This document shows positions 1-13,066 of a stretch of DNA of 64,000 bases, piece after piece. The notes under the pieces were generated by a model. It made no database searches, was not told where the DNA came from, and was given only the letters and a program-made list of their open reading frames with translations. Positions within the stretch are counted from its first letter, which is position 1. Each line of letters begins with the position of its first letter. Both the position numbers and the translations under genes were made by a program. This stretch comes from Myxocyprinus asiaticus (lineage: Eukaryota; Chordata; Actinopteri; Cypriniformes; Catostomidae), in the NCBI RefSeq assembly GCF_019703515.2, contig NC_059382.1, forward strand, positions 13,805,001-13,869,000, written 5' to 3'.

Positions 1-462
1 CAGTATCGGGATTGTTATTCAAGACAGAAAAACACACACATAGAGAGACACTGGAAAAAATGTGACAATGGCACGACAAAATCTGAACGTGTATATGCAT
101 TTATGAGTATATAAAAGAATTCAAACATACCATCTCTGTTGCGCACACATATGTAGTTAATTATAATTAATATAGACTGACCCTAACCCAGAACCTAAAA
201 GAAAACTTATTGCACTTTTAGAATAAAAAAAAAAAACTACTTTATTTATGAATAATGTTTTACAAAAAAGGAAGTCACAGAATGTCCTCAAACAGAGGTT
301 TTGTCAGGTTTAGCTCACTTTTGTGCAAAATTTTGTCCCCTATAACTGTGTATACGTACACAAAAATATACTGTACCTTTCACTATATTAGGGAGGACAT
401 CTCATAACGCAATGGTTTATAGCTATACCCTAGCCCTAAACCTAACCCTCACAGAAACTTGT
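1..462. other. AT-rich intergenic, no gene
   Basis: No exon, RNA gene or transposon end is recognisable here. There is a short A-run near 225-236 and a loose CCTAACCC-like stretch near 425-451, which is too short and irregular to be telomeric. Confidence 0.4.
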
Positions 463-637
463 TAAAGGAATTGCTCACCCAAAAATGAAAATTCTGTCAC
501 CTTTACTCACCTTTATGTTGTTCCTAACCAATATGACTTTCTTTCACGGAACACAAAAAGAGACGTTAGGCAGAATTTTAGGGACTGACAGCCTCACCAT
601 TAAATTTTATGGCATCCTTTTTTCTATACACTGAAAT

Positions 638-1405
638 GTATAGTTCACCCAAAGATGAAAATTATTGGAAAAATAATGTAAATTATCATTTACTAACCCT
701 CATACCATCCCAAATGTGTTTGATTTTTTTCTTCTACAGGACACAAATGAAGATTTTTAGAAGAACATCTCAGCTCTGTTGGTCCTCACAATGAAAGTGA
801 ATGGTGATCTCTGAAGGTCTAAATATCACTTAATGGCAGCATAAAAATTAATCCATACGATTCCAGGGGTTTAATCCATATCTTCTGAAGCGATCAAATC
901 AGTTTTGGGTGAGAACAGACCAAAATATATCTGCTTTTTCACTGTGACTGTGATCATCTTGCCATCACAGTCTCTAGGCATGATCATTTCAAGCTCTATC
1001 ATACTTCCTAGTTCTTGACACATGCGTAGTGCTCAAGATGGCGATATAGGAAATGCAATCGAGCTTAAAATCATGATCGTCAAGGAGACTACTGTAAAGA
1101 TTTATTGTTAAAAAATGAGTTATATTTTGGTCTGTTCTCACCCAAACTGATTTGATCACTTCAGAAGACATGGATTAAACCACTGGAGTCGTGTGGATTA
1201 CTTTTATGCAGCCTTTATGTGATATTTGGACCTTCAGAGTTCTGGTCACCATTCACTTGTATTGTAAGGAACTACGAGCTGAAATGTTCTTCTTAAAATC
1301 TTCATTCATGTTTTGCAGAAGACAGAAAGTCTTACACATCTGGGATGGCATGAGGGTGAGTAAATGATGAGAGAATTTTCATTTTTGGGTGAACTATCCC
1401 TTTAA
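638..1405. mobile_element. Long palindromic MITE (type B)
   Basis: The left end is TAGTTCACCCAAAGATGAAAA and the right end is TTTTCATTTTTGGGTGAACTA then TCCCTTTAA. The arms are inverted copies of each other over about 380 bp; for example GTGAATGGTGA near 800 pairs with TCACCATTCACTT near 1,248, and TTTTGGGTGAGAACAGACC near 905 pairs with GGTCTGTTCTCACCC near 1,130. The centre is about 1,020. It could fold into one long hairpin. It encodes no protein, so it is a non-autonomous fold-back DNA element. Confidence 0.75.
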
Positions 1406-1765
1406 GTCTTTTATTTTAACTATAAATTCTCCTCCCTGCCCAGTAGGTGGTGATATGCACGAAGAATGCTAATTGCCAAAAACAAAAGAAGAAGAATGTG
1501 AAAGTGGATATTGATAGTAAAGAAGGACTTATATATTGGCCCGTTTCCCACCCACACCTATCATATTGCTTCTGAAGACATGGATTTAACCACTGGAGAC
1601 ACATGGATTACTTTTATGCTACCTTTATGTGCTTTTTGAAGCTTCAAAATGTATGGTATATGGATTTGTGTTCAGCAGAAGAAAAAAGTCATACACATCT
1701 GGGATGTCATGACGGTGATTAAATGATGAGAGAATTTTCATTTTTGGGTGAGCTATTCCTTGAAG
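1406..1765. mobile_element. Partial type B MITE, right half
   Basis: The part from about 1,565 repeats the right arm of the neighbouring palindrome: TTCTGAAGACATGGATT, TTTTATGCTACCTTTATGTG, then TCATTTTTGGGTGAGCTATTCC at the end. The left part (1,406-1,560) has no matching arm. It is a second, truncated insertion inside the split type A element. Confidence 0.55.
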
Positions 1766-1830
1766 GTGACTGAGATTAACATTCTGCCTAACATCGTTGA
1801 ACGTGGGTTTGGAACTACATTACTGAATAA

Positions 1831-4800
1831 ATGTTGACAAAAATTTCATTTTTCACTTGAATATTGGTACACTTATGAGCCTTTTTATGAGGACAACTTC
1901 AAATGTCTTTACTAATCAATTTTTAAATGCAATAAATCTGGCAAATATATCCAAACCTGTACAAACATTGCTAAAGTATAGACATATAGCCAAACCTACA
2001 TACACACACACGGACACACACCTCTATCTGTAAAAAAGGTGACCTGTGCTTATCCACAGCATAGGGCTTTGACGTCTGTCTGTTTCTCTGTGTATACTGA
2101 GCTCACGATTATTGCCTCCACTCCTCTGCTTTCCTCTTTCATCCCCACCCCTCCCTGCTAGACAGGCTGATAGACACTTGAAGGTTGAGACAGTCATACA
2201 GAACTGGCATGTGTGATAAATCCAGCCAGGACTGGAGCACCTGCATGAATACTTTAATAATAAAGATCTCACAGCAATGAGTTCTCACAAAGCCAAATTA
2301 GCATCTACATAGAGAGTGAAATGATTGCTGGATCGGTGACACTGATGTATTGATTGCATATTCAGGCGTCTCGTTAAGAGAGACATTTGGATGGATTTAG
2401 ATCACGCTACACACACAGACTCACCGTGCCCTCAGGGCTGCAATGCTGGACTTGTCAATCCTGTAGAGCCAAAGACAAAGAGAGAGAGAGAGAAATATAA
2501 TTTAATTAATAAAAAGACCAAAATCAAAGTAATTGCTGCATTGTTGCTTGAAACAATTAGCACCCCAAAGTAAATGCTTTCTGCTGTATTTCAACCTGAA
2601 AATACTTTGTAGAGTTCTGACAAGCCACAAGATCACTGTAAGACTGCAAACACCTTAACTTAAAAAGTAACTAGAGTACTTAGCAATGTAATTATTTCTT
2701 GCTGCTTGTGACTATATTGGCATGTTTCTTCAATTTTTGGTAATTTCATGTCCCAGGGGATGATTTTTATTAAAACGAACACATCCTCAATATATTTCTA
2801 GAAAAAAATGCGCAATCCTCTGTGTGCAGGAATATTCTGTGTGTACTGTATATAAATGTGGTCAACTGACAGTTGAACTCTGTATAAAATCATTACTTCT
2901 CTGGTCAGGAATTCAACAATGCTCAGGTTGGTTTATAAATCCTTATATGTGAATTGTGTGAAATATTTGGAGTTAATGTGTTACAGATCAGACATTTCAA
3001 GAAGTGGAAAATGTGTATGATATACAGGGTGTAGATTTGGCTTAAATATTGGGGGGTTACAGTGTGAATAATTTACATGTTTCCATTGATCATGGTATAA
3101 ATATTGGGGGAGTTGTACTTGTTTTTATTACCCTGAAAACTATGCTCCTGATGATATAGTTAATACTCTTGACAAGCTTAGATTTCTTAGATTGCTTAGA
3201 GACTGTCTGCAAACAGAGTCGAGAATGCGGCCATCCGATCTGAACCTGAAATCACATTGTGTGCAATTTCATTCATAGGTTTACACTGTAGTAATATTGG
3301 CTTCACAGATTCATCATTTCTTTGTAATTTTCGATATGTTTATTTAAAATATCGCTTTATACCTGTGCTCGTTGGATGATCATTCTTCCGAATATTTTTT
3401 CTATTATTCGAATGAATTCATCATGCATTTTGAAGTCATTATTCGTGCGTTTCTGTATAAGGTATTCGGCTTCTGGCACATCCAATTCTAATGATGCTAC
3501 ATTTTTTTAGTTTTTGTGCAATTCTACAGAGACCTAATAATTGTCTCCATTAGGCCTGATGTGGAAAACAGCAGGAGGTTTATTATCTCATCTAAAAGAG
3601 TGATGAGCTAAATACAAGCTGCTAATTTATGAATAGATTCTGGCACCATAGGGAATTTATTTTTCTGTCTGACATGCAAATGGATATTTCTAACAATTTG
3701 TTCATTTGAATGTGTGAACATTTACAGCCAAATGATGAAAGCGAGATGTTCTATTTCAGCCAAAAGGTCAACCATTCAATCATTCACTTGTACTCGTAAC
3801 ACAAAGAGTCAGAAACATTTGAATACAAAAGAGAAGTTCACTTATTAGTTTTCTCTTAGAAAGCAGAGTGTTACATTAGTTTGCCTGTGAAACATCTATG
3901 ATACGAAATCTTTAGTGAAAGAAGTGACTAAAAATAAAAAGCCAGTTCTCCACCATGTTTAAACAGCAAGAGCAAAATGAAAACAGTTCTGCTGGAAAAA
4001 GGAGTGCAAGTCCAATTTTATATTTGATTGGGTATTGATAATCTGTTTCATCAAAATGTGCTCTGTACAATGAAATTAATTTCACTCTCTGTGCAACCAG
4101 TGAGGCTCACGTAAGCAAAGGTGTAAGATATGAAAGCCAGTTATTGTCATGGTCACAGTTGTGACGCAGTTGTCTAATCAATGTGTATTGTCAAATATGG
4201 AAAGCTTTCTCCCTGACTGCCACTATCTGAACATCGGTCCTAGACGACCACATGAGGTACAGCACCGTTAACACCACAACAGATGTTTGAGATGATAAAA
4301 AATGTAGGCTGTTTTTGTTTGTTTGAGACACTTAAATTCAGCTTCTAGCCTTAAATACAAATACGCAATGTGGGATTTTCAATATATAAAGACCTTATGA
4401 AGGGAACATTATGCTAATAGTTCTGAATGGCATGGCTTTCTCCCTCTTAAATAACATTTGGTCAAATATGATCATCTCCCTCTTTCCCTTTGTTGTTCAC
4501 TTTCTTATTTCCAGGATATGCCCTCAGATCCTGCATTTTGCATTGACATAACAGTTCTTTCATTGATGGTGTTGTAAATTATCATTTACTACTTTATATT
4601 TCAGACTACCCTTCTTTATGGAGCTAAAACAGAAGCACGCTAATTTGTCAGATTGGTAGGATTCTAGTTTTGTTAATTTGGTTATTTGAAAGAGTGAAAA
4701 AAGTTTGCAATTTCATTTGAATGTGAGAAAGTGAACATATAAAAGATGAAAAGTTAATACAGCCAAACCCTTTCAGCCCAGCTACATGAGAACTGAATTA

Positions 4801-5984
4801 TAGTTTATATCTGATGTAGACAGGGTTTAAATAGCATCCATCTCTCTCTGTTTGATAGCCACTCATTGTGCATGCCTGCTCTGTGTGTGTGCATATATGT
4901 ACACAACACGTCTTTTGTTTTTCTCAAGGAGTCTTTTCAATGACTGAATTTATATTACTGTAGTCACACACAAAAAAAGACAAGTAGGCATAAATGCTTT
5001 TCAACTTCCTGATAAATAAAAGTTGATTTTAAAAAGTTTGATTAAAAAATTACAGTTAAACTATTAACTAAAATAAAATAAAATTTACAACAACAAAAAA
5101 ATAAAAAAGTAAAAGAAAATCCTTTCCAGAAAACTCCATAACGCCATGGTTTGGTATCTATAGCAGAACCTTGTCATCCTGTTGTTGTGTATTATTCTAT
5201 CTGTGTATGATGACAACAGTCAAATTATAAAATTATATTTATAAAATCATATATGTAAGAGATAAAAAACAAAACAAAAAAAAAAATCAAGATGCAGATG
5301 AAAATACAAGATGATGCAGATGCAAATACAAAGTTCTCATATACCTTGAATAAACTCAAATGGTCTCAGCTCAGATTTACTCTGGAGCAAATCTCAGAGT
5401 GCTGCTTGAGGCCAGAAAGTAACAAAAGTAACCTACCCTCCAAAGCCCCCGAAAGACACACTTCTCTTCCTCCTGTACATGCTGGCCACACCACTCTCTC
5501 TTTGTCTTTGTCTTTCTCTTTCTATGTCATTGACTGACAGAGGACTCCCTTTCCACTCCCTATGTGTTATTACTCTCCACTCTTTAAGGGGGTGGGGAGG
5601 CCACCAGGGGGAAGAGTGAGGGACAAGGAGGCAAAGAGGGGTGGAAAACCGATGCCTCCTCCTACCTATTGCCCAACCCTACCCCTAACTGCCCTCCTCC
5701 ACTTCACACAATAAAACAGTATTGTGGAAATTGGACCTTCCTCCATACTTTTAAAAATGAGTTTGTGTAGCTGTTCATAGACTTTTGTTTTTTGCAATTT
5801 TATCCAACTGGTCCCAAAGTAATTTTTAGTGTATCAAAGTTCTTAAGTTCACACAGGTATCCCACCCGAGTAACTACAGCTGTAGTTCATCACATTCGCC
5901 ATAGACATGTTCCATTTGGCAATCAGAAAGTGCCCAAATAAATGTAGTCTTCATCTGAAGAGTACAATTAAGGGGAATTCACTA
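1831..5984. other. Intergenic stretch without a supported gene
   Basis: Open frames are short and lack splice-compatible context or recognisable motifs. The stretch has small A-runs, a short GA run near 2,480-2,492, and a pyrimidine-rich patch with a GC-richer strip at about 5,400-5,700. I see no transposon ends that I can pair. Conserved non-coding elements cannot be excluded without an alignment. Confidence 0.4.
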
Positions 5985-7222
5985 AATCCAGCATCACACT
6001 AGCAGACAACAAACAACAGGATTTTGGCCGAGGGTGTAGCACACATGCAGACTGTTTTGCTGAGATCTCGCTCTGGAGGTATGACACACTTGCCGAAACA
6101 TTATGGTGGAGGGGTGACAGACATACCTAATAACTCACCGCAGCTCTCTCTCTCTGATTCCTTGTCACGTGGAGCTCGCTGAAATAACAACAGGAGTACC
6201 GCGTGAGCATTTCGGGCATTTTCAGACCAGAAGCTTGCTTGATTTGTTCCAAAACAGGAGCTAAAATAGTTATAATATTGCATTTTCTTCATTGTTCTGT
6301 TTGCTTTCTCAAGGTTATATTTTAAAAATTTCTGTTGTGGATATTTTTATTCACATTAGTTACTTTTGCATTATTTCTGCATTGAAAAGTACCTGTTTTC
6401 ACAGTCAAGGAGCTGTCTCCCTCTCTATCTTTATCTAATATAGCTGCCAAAAGGCTCTATCCGCGTTTTGATGATGAATTACACTGAAGAGCTGACATAT
6501 AGATTTTTCTCCATCCAGGTGGTCTCGGACCAATTGTTTTGGTGTGGATCCGAGTGTGATTGCCATGTTCAAATATTTCTATACAAACCGAATCAAGGAA
6601 GAAAACACACCAAGTTCCGTAACAAATGCTCCAAACGAGCCAGGTGTGAAAATACCCTTAGGAAACGATTCACAGAGAAACTTCACCTTGTGAAGGTGCG
6701 TGATTGTGTATTTATTCCCTTGATGTCTGCCGTAGAACACGTATGTCTATATGCAGTTTTAAGTGAGTAAAGAAGCTTGATAAAAACAAACTGTTGTGGC
6801 TCCGCTTTCTGATGTCATTTTAGTGTAGGAAAAAAAGGCAGGAAAACGCTTGGTGACAGGATCACTATAGATTACAATCAGCAATTGTGATGATATGCAG
6901 TTGAGTGCGATGAAAATGTTCAGATCAGCTTGACGTCTTGTCAGTTCTTCAGTAAAAGAAGAAGCTCATTGGTCACTTGACGAGAACACAAGAGTCCACC
7001 CTGGTGACAGAATGATTTTTTCAAGCAAGCCTGATCTGCATTTTCAGTTTTTGAAGCCATTAACTCAGTAGGGAGTCCCGACGATGACGTGATTAACGAC
7101 CTCTCGCTGGCAGATGCTAATGCGAGCTTCGTCTCCGTTCGCCTGGCCGGAGATTATGTTAATGAAGCTCACACCTGAAAATCACACCTGAAAAATCGGC
7201 CAGTGTGGCACCAGCTTAAGGA
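5985..7222. mobile_element. Possible TIR DNA transposon, non-autonomous
   Basis: The left end CCAGCATCACACTAGCAGA resembles the reverse complement of the right end, GCTGGTGCCACACTGGCCGA, in partly matching order. TAA lies at both outer borders, which would suit a PIF/Harbinger-type 3-bp duplication. The interior (GC-richer than its surroundings at 7,080-7,200) contains no recognisable transposase. The end match is imperfect, so this is tentative. Confidence 0.3.
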
Positions 7223-8330
7223 TGAATTGCGCCTGCTGAGTGCACAGGTTTAGCGGAAGGAATTATGCAGATCAGGCAGTGGCGAAAATGCGCCCACAAA
7301 ATCGGTGCTGAGCGCAATATGCACGGTGCAATTCCGATCTTGCAGGCTGGTTCAGAGTGCTATATAGTGGCAGACGCAGCAGACAAAAAGGATCTGATGA
7401 ACTTTACCGGGTCTGTACAGCATCACTCCAATACTGCGAATGAAACGCAATCTATAATAAGCCTAATCAACATAGAAAGGAGGCGTGTTTGTAGGAAAAT
7501 AAAAAAAATGACTTAAATACTCAAGACGCTACACTGTTTCAGCACTGATTGCACCTGCTTAAACTAGATTGAACTTGTTTTGATAGATTGAGTTAGAAGT
7601 GTGTCTAACTACTCTTCGGGGCCAACTTTTTTAGCGCATATTCAAATAAATTGCTTGGACACTTGACATCAAACACACCATGTCGAGTTTAAATTGATGG
7701 AAAATTAGACTCAGTTACACACCTGTATGCCAGTGTTTCCACATCAAAGACCCCAATTTACAAACACGCTGGTCTGAAAACACTTTTCAAATAAGACGCA
7801 TGAGACTGAACTCAAAGCACTCCCCCTACCCATCTATCCTCTTTACTGAGCAAGGCGTGTTTTGTTCAGGTGCAGTGACACATTTTGCTAATGAATATTT
7901 TGTTACAAATGGTTTGAGAAGAAACCATCACATAACAAATAATTCATTCTCATTTCCTTATTCCCTAGACAGCTGGAGAGCTTTTAAAATGAAGAGGACA
8001 AATAATGATCAGCACTGTGGACATGCATTTCTCTTTTTCTCTCTCTCCCCTGCACTTAACATCCGCTTCAATAATGATTAATGCTGGGCATGGTGGAACA
8101 TCAATATGTGTGGTAATCAGATGAGTATCACTTGAACTTTTCTCACCGGCTTTGTGATTCGTAACGACAAGAGAGGGTCAGATATTTCATGGCTGGCCAC
8201 TGTGGATACAGGTATTGATTAAAAATGATCTAACCACATACAAACATATAACATCTGATTTGTCATTTGAATTATGAACAGGAATTAAGATGCATGTAAA
8301 TTTTTCTTCCATAGGGACTAGTACTACAGA
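7223..8330. other. Intergenic, no gene recognised
   Basis: The first 250 bp are GC-richer and carry a short open frame on the plus strand (7,265-7,516) with no recognisable domain, possibly part of an unnamed repeat. The remainder is ordinary AT-rich DNA. Confidence 0.35.
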
Positions 8331-8955
8331 TTTAAAGTAATAATTCTCCCAAAAATGAAAATTCTTTCATCATTTACTAACCATGCCATCGCATGACTTT
8401 CTGTATGACTTTCTTTCTTCTGCAGAACACAAATGAACATTTTTAGAAGAATATTTCAGCTCTGCAGGTCCATACAATGCAAGTGAATGGTGACTAAAAC
8501 TCTGAAGCTCCAAAAAGCACCTAAAGGCAGCATAAAAGTACTCCATAAGACTCCAGTGTTTTAATCCATGTCTTCTGAAGCGATCCAATTGTTTTTTGTT
8601 GAACAGACCAAAATACAACTCCTTTTTAACTATAAATCTTGACATTAGCTGTCTCGTTGGCGATCTTGATTTCAAGCTCGATTACATTTCCTAGCACCAT
8701 CTAATTGTCTACACATGCATCAAGTTCTAGGAAGTGTAATCCAGCTTGAAATCATGATCATGCCTAAAGATTGCAATAGCAAGATTTACAGTAAAAAAGG
8801 AATTATATTTGGTCTATTCTCACCCAAAACCGATTGGATTGCTTCAGAAGACGTATTAAACTCTGGCATTCATATGGATTACTTTTATGCTGCCTTTAAG
8901 TGCTTTTTGGAGCTTCAAAGGTCTGATCACCATTCACGTGAATTCTTTCTTTAAA
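8331..8955. mobile_element. Type B palindromic MITE, right end missing
   Basis: The left arm starts at AATTCTCCCAAAAATGAAAA. The arms pair around a centre near 8,700, for example GTGAATGGTGA at 8,483 with TCACCATTCACGTGAATTC at 8,926, and TTTCAAGCTCGATTACA with TGTAATCCAGCTTGAAA. The terminal GGGTGAACTATCCC segment is absent on the right, so the copy is truncated. Confidence 0.7.
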
Positions 8956-9149
8956 GGTAAAGTGTGTAATTTCTACGTAATTTCTGTTTTCAAACAGGTT
9001 TCTTCAATTGGTCGCCCCAATCAGACAGTCCCACCAAAAACTCACAACAATGGTTGAGCAAATGTTGCTATATTGAGCTATTCGGGATGCTAAAACAAAG
9101 AGAGCCGTGTTTTGATAGCACCACATAGGCACTTCAGGAATATCAACCA

Positions 9150-9199
9150 ATTAATCAGAATCAGAATGAAGATTTATTGCCAAGTATGCTAACACATAC

Positions 9200-9243
<44 letters not shown>

Positions 9244-9400
9244 TATATAGACACACACACACACACATATACACACATACATATGCACACATAATACATA
9301 ATGGCTTATGTATAGTTGGATACAAATTTTAACAGCGAAAAATGTACACACAAACTCTAATAAGCAAATTTATACAGAATATCTCATGGAACACTTATGT
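9150..9400 (-). mobile_element. 3' terminal fragment of an L2-group LINE
   Basis: AATCAGAATCAGAATGAAG followed by ATTTATTGCCAAGTATGCTA matches the 3' end of the larger LINE at 38,838, which has the same TTCTGA-type tail and the same TTTATTGCCAAGTATGCTTA. It is in the same orientation (minus). Only the extreme 3' UTR is present, which is typical of 5' truncation during target-primed reverse transcription. A CA-rich tract fills the remainder. Confidence 0.65.
9202..9290. repeat. (AC)n microsatellite
   Basis: An uninterrupted AC tract of about 38 bp is followed by impure AC/AT repeats. It lies inside the 3' UTR of the LINE fragment, as it does in the copy at 39 kb. Confidence 0.9.
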
Positions 9401-9767
9401 TATACATGTATAAAGATCTGTGTTTATATCTAATTATTTAGTCAGACTGATCAATTTTGTGATGTATAGAAATATAAAAATGTGGGTACATTTAATTAAA
9501 TTGGGTCTCTTTTTGAGAGTCATCTCAATGACAAAGTGAAGTGCCTAATTTACCTAAATTCAATTTACTTCTACGTTTATGAAGTTTAAAGCAATATGGA
9601 TGACAAAACCAAAGCAATAACTACAGGGCAGTATGCATATTTTGAATACTGATCACCCTGTAGCACAATTCAGACTTTTTACCTTTTCCTCTTTTGAGAC
9701 AAAACAGTAGTACTTCTCCAGTACATGAAAGTGAAGGGCATTCATGTTGTGAATGAGTGATAGGGAT

Positions 9768-9770
<3 letters not shown>

Positions 9771-9845
<75 letters not shown>
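9771..9845. repeat. (GA)n microsatellite
   Basis: About 37 uninterrupted GA units. The flanks (9,401-10,450) show no gene or transposon. Confidence 0.95.
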
Positions 9846-9846
<1 letters not shown>

Positions 9847-11112
9847 CATTAGAATTGGGGCCATAGCCACAGTGAATTTAAGGTTAATCATACCATATAG
9901 AAGAGTGAAAAGAAGAAGGTGATGAAACAGAATGAATGAATTTAACAGAGGCAGGAAGTGGGGAGGGCTCTCTTACACATTTATTTGAGTTGTTTCTAAA
10001 ACCTCATTTTCACATGTCCTTTGAATTTCCTGTGACACAGTTTCATGAGACTCAGTCCAGTAAGAGTAAATGTAAAACTCTTGAATGATGCTATTTTTTA
10101 CCAGCATGCAACAGGACATAGTAGTAAATAGAAATTTTGCAGACACTTTTAACCAAAGCGACTTTCAATAAACATATTTCAGAGTTAAACCTCCCGTAAC
10201 AACCAAAGATTTAACAATGGTGATAACTTGCACAACATTATTTACCTTATTAGGACATACAGTACAGTCAAAGAGGTTCATCTAGTAGTGCATATTCATG
10301 TAGATTTTAATTTTTTTTTTAAACAGCGTAGACAGACGCAAAAGCCCCTTACTCTGTCCTTAACCATTACTGGGGTTCTTATCGACTTATCCAAAGTGTT
10401 GTGCACATGACTTTTTATGTTTCAATGTTAAAAGCAGAGAAGAACCTGGGCAGCGTTTCCCAATAACGATCGATCTTAGCAGTTAAGAGCGTTTTCTACA
10501 AGCAATTTTACAAAAGTTCGTTATTTTTTTATGTGCATTTCCCAAAACTGCACTTAACATGAACGTGCGAGGATGCGCTTTATGTGCTACTTAAGAGAGT
10601 CTCTGTCCATGTGACAGTGCTGAAATGTGACCATATAGTGCTGCTCATCATTGTAACTTCATTATATTTGTGCATAACTTTACAATTTGTAATTTACCTA
10701 GCAAAAATTGTTTTCTTAAATATTCGACCTAATTAACTGCATATTTGCATATTGTTTTTACAATAAGTTTGTGCAGAATGAGCTTTTACACAATCTGCTT
10801 CCATAATCAGGTGTGCATTTGTCATATTTCGTTTTCACAAATTCCTCTTCCAGGATTAGTGAAGACAGTGGAGGCCCTGTGTATGATCCTTCCAATTACA
10901 AACATTCATTGAATATTGTTCAGTGTTATCGCGGAGCGCAATATAAGGAGACATTTGGAAGATGCGCTTTAGGGACATTTATCAATAAAATGGAGGTCTG
11001 CTCTTTACTCCCAAAAGTAATAATGGTGACAGTAATGCTGCATGTGCGGTGCTACACAACTTGTAGTGCTGGCGAGAGAGCCTTTGGGTGTCTATGAGGA
11101 AGAGGAGATGAG

Positions 11113-11150
11113 GATAAATGCGTCTGCCAAATGAATAAATGTAAATGTAG
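11113..11150 (+). repeat. SINE 3' tail fragment
   Basis: GGATAAATGCGTCTGCCAAA then TGAATAAATGTAAATGTA is the widespread fish SINE tail also seen at 17,255-17,283. The tRNA-like head is missing. Confidence 0.55.
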
Positions 11151-11365
11151 GATGATGGAGCAAATATATACGGACAATTTTCATGCACGACAGCAAGTTA
11201 ATGACTTTTTTTTCTCTTTCTAATATTCATTTATACAGTTGTCTGCATCAATCATGCCACAACTTTGTTGATACCAACTTGTCCAACTAGTCTACACAAA
11301 TAATTTATTTGCTTACTAATTAATCTATTCATCCATTTAGACTATCTATTTTATTTATTTAATTA

Positions 11366-11405
11366 TAATAATAATAATAATATATTATTATTATTATTAT
11401 TATTA
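11366..11405. repeat. (AAT)n-(ATT)n palindromic microsatellite
   Basis: Repeated AAT units run directly into ATT units, so the two halves are self-complementary and could form a hairpin. Confidence 0.85.
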
Positions 11406-12210
11406 TACTTGTCTGTTAAAATAAAAATAAATAAAACACATATATCCTGATATTAAAGTCTCAGCATAAAGTGTATTGGAATTGTATAAAGTGTCATTTC
11501 ATGATTGTCCTGCAGGTGTCTGCCTAAGTCTGTATCCTTACGATGCTCTTAGCAGTGTACGATTACTCCAGAGCACTCGTTAATCTACGAGCATTTTCAA
11601 GAACTACTTAATTTACTATGCTTTTGGGAAATAGGCCGCAAAACTAAGACGAATCGTAAGCTGGATTCTACAGTCTACTTTGGCTTATGATGCTTTTGGG
11701 AAACGAGGCCCTGATAATTTCAAAACTCATGTAAATGTGTTTTTTTTTTTTTTTTCATTGTCGAATTTGTTGAATAAACTGATTTGAGGTCGTTATCAGC
11801 ATATTGGTTTACATGTAAATGCTTTCATTAACTAACCTAAAATCAGAAGTACAGGTTGATAAAAATGTTGTTGAAGCCTAAATCCCAGCCCTAAGCCTCA
11901 CCCAAAACCTAACCCTAAAATCAAGGAATCAAGGACAAGAGCAACATGGATGTTGATCCAGGAACACAGATACGTCCAAAATGATGGTCACCTTAGAGCT
12001 TACAACTTTTGGTTGCAATCCCAGATCTTTATCCACGACACCACATCACTCTAGAGACAGGCAACACTCACATTAAACAGTCAATGGAGTATGCAACATA
12101 TGTTGCAGTTGTGTTGCACAGTTTAAGTGAGGCTGTTGGCATGATTGTGCTCTGCCTAATAGACTGAAGACAGTGTTTTGTAGGCTCCAGCAGCCCTGAG
12201 CCGAGACTGA

Positions 12211-12576
12211 CTGATGAGGCTGATTTCCATCCTGCCAGCTCTCCCGCTAAATGAACAGCATGCTCGCTCATTAGATTAGTGGCTAGAGAGGGGTCGTATC
12301 ACTCACTTTGTGCTTACACGCTCTGGCTCATTAGATCTACTGTCTCGGCTTCCCCTTGTCACCTGAATCAAGACACCAAAACCTAAAATCAAAAACTGAT
12401 GAGGCTGATTTCCATCCTGCCAGCTCTCCCGCTAAATGAACAGCATGCTCGCTCATTAGATTAGTGGCTAGAGAGGGGTCGTATCACTCACTTTGTGCTT
12501 ACACGCTCTGGCTCATTAGATCTACTGTCTCGGCTTCCCCTTGTCACCTGAATCAAGACACCAAAACCTAAAATCA
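12211..12576. repeat. Perfect tandem duplication, 181-bp unit
   Basis: The unit from CTGATGAGGCTG to CCTAAAATCA occurs at 12,211-12,391 and again at 12,396-12,576, separated by four bases. I read the two copies as identical over the full 181 bp. The unit contains no recognisable gene. It is either a very recent duplication or an assembly artefact. Confidence 0.9.
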
Positions 12577-13066
12577 GGACTATGCATTTTGCTTTTCTTT
12601 TATTCTCCTTCATTATTTTTTCCTTCACCTTTCCACACAAACCATTGTTTGCTTTGCAGGGGTTGTTATCGTTTCTACTTCGTCCTCAGATCTTTGATCT
12701 TTGATGTTTTTGATTCGATACCAAGTACAACTAAGGCCAATATTGCAGATATCGATACCAAATCTGAATATACCTCTATTAAATGAAATGCTTTTTGTGA
12801 TTTCTGAGGATAAAATGGGTAACTAAAACTATTTAATAATGCATTCAGCTAACTGCCATACTTTTTAACATTTATAGTAAAGTGACATATCAGACAACTT
12901 TTAATTTAACTAAATGTATATAGAACTTCACACAAATCCATTAAAATAAATAGAATTTAGTTACATTTAGCTTCACCATTATTTACTATAGAAGATGTCC
13001 TGAGGTTTCCCTCTATTTTTGTCAATATTCTATCCCCTCTTTTAGTTTGAATGAGTGCAGTGGGAG

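Larger units (their letters stand above)
463..1830. mobile_element. Fold-back MITE (type A), split at its centre
   Basis: The left half is 463-637: it begins with a GCTCACCCAAAAATGAAAA-type end and runs through GTTAGGCAGAAT and GACAGCCTCACCATT to the usual palindromic centre. The matching right half resumes at about 1,766 with GGTGACTGAG then ATTCTGCCTAAC, and decays near 1,830. Between the halves lie about 1.1 kb of other MITE sequence. The two parts read as one element opened by an insertion at or near its centre of symmetry. The family is recognised by pattern (common in cyprinids); its formal name was not checked. Confidence 0.7.
10445..11712. mobile_element. TIR-bearing DNA element, family uncertain
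   Basis: The left end reads CTGGGCAGCGTTTCCCAA and the right end reads TTGGGAAACGAGGCCCTG, an inverted repeat with the shared core GTTTCCCAA. Subterminal repeats with TCTTAGCAG and TTTTGGGAAATAGG support a real element. No transposase is visible, and I could not find a clean target-site duplication. A SINE-like tail and an AAT/ATT palindrome sit inside. Confidence 0.5.

Noticed and set aside
425..451. Telomere-like CCTAACCC words
   Set aside because: Too short, irregular and isolated; similar words are scattered in MITE interiors elsewhere in the window.
2024..2573. Short frames near 2.0-2.6 kb
   Set aside because: No recognisable domain, no Kozak or splice context; consistent with chance.
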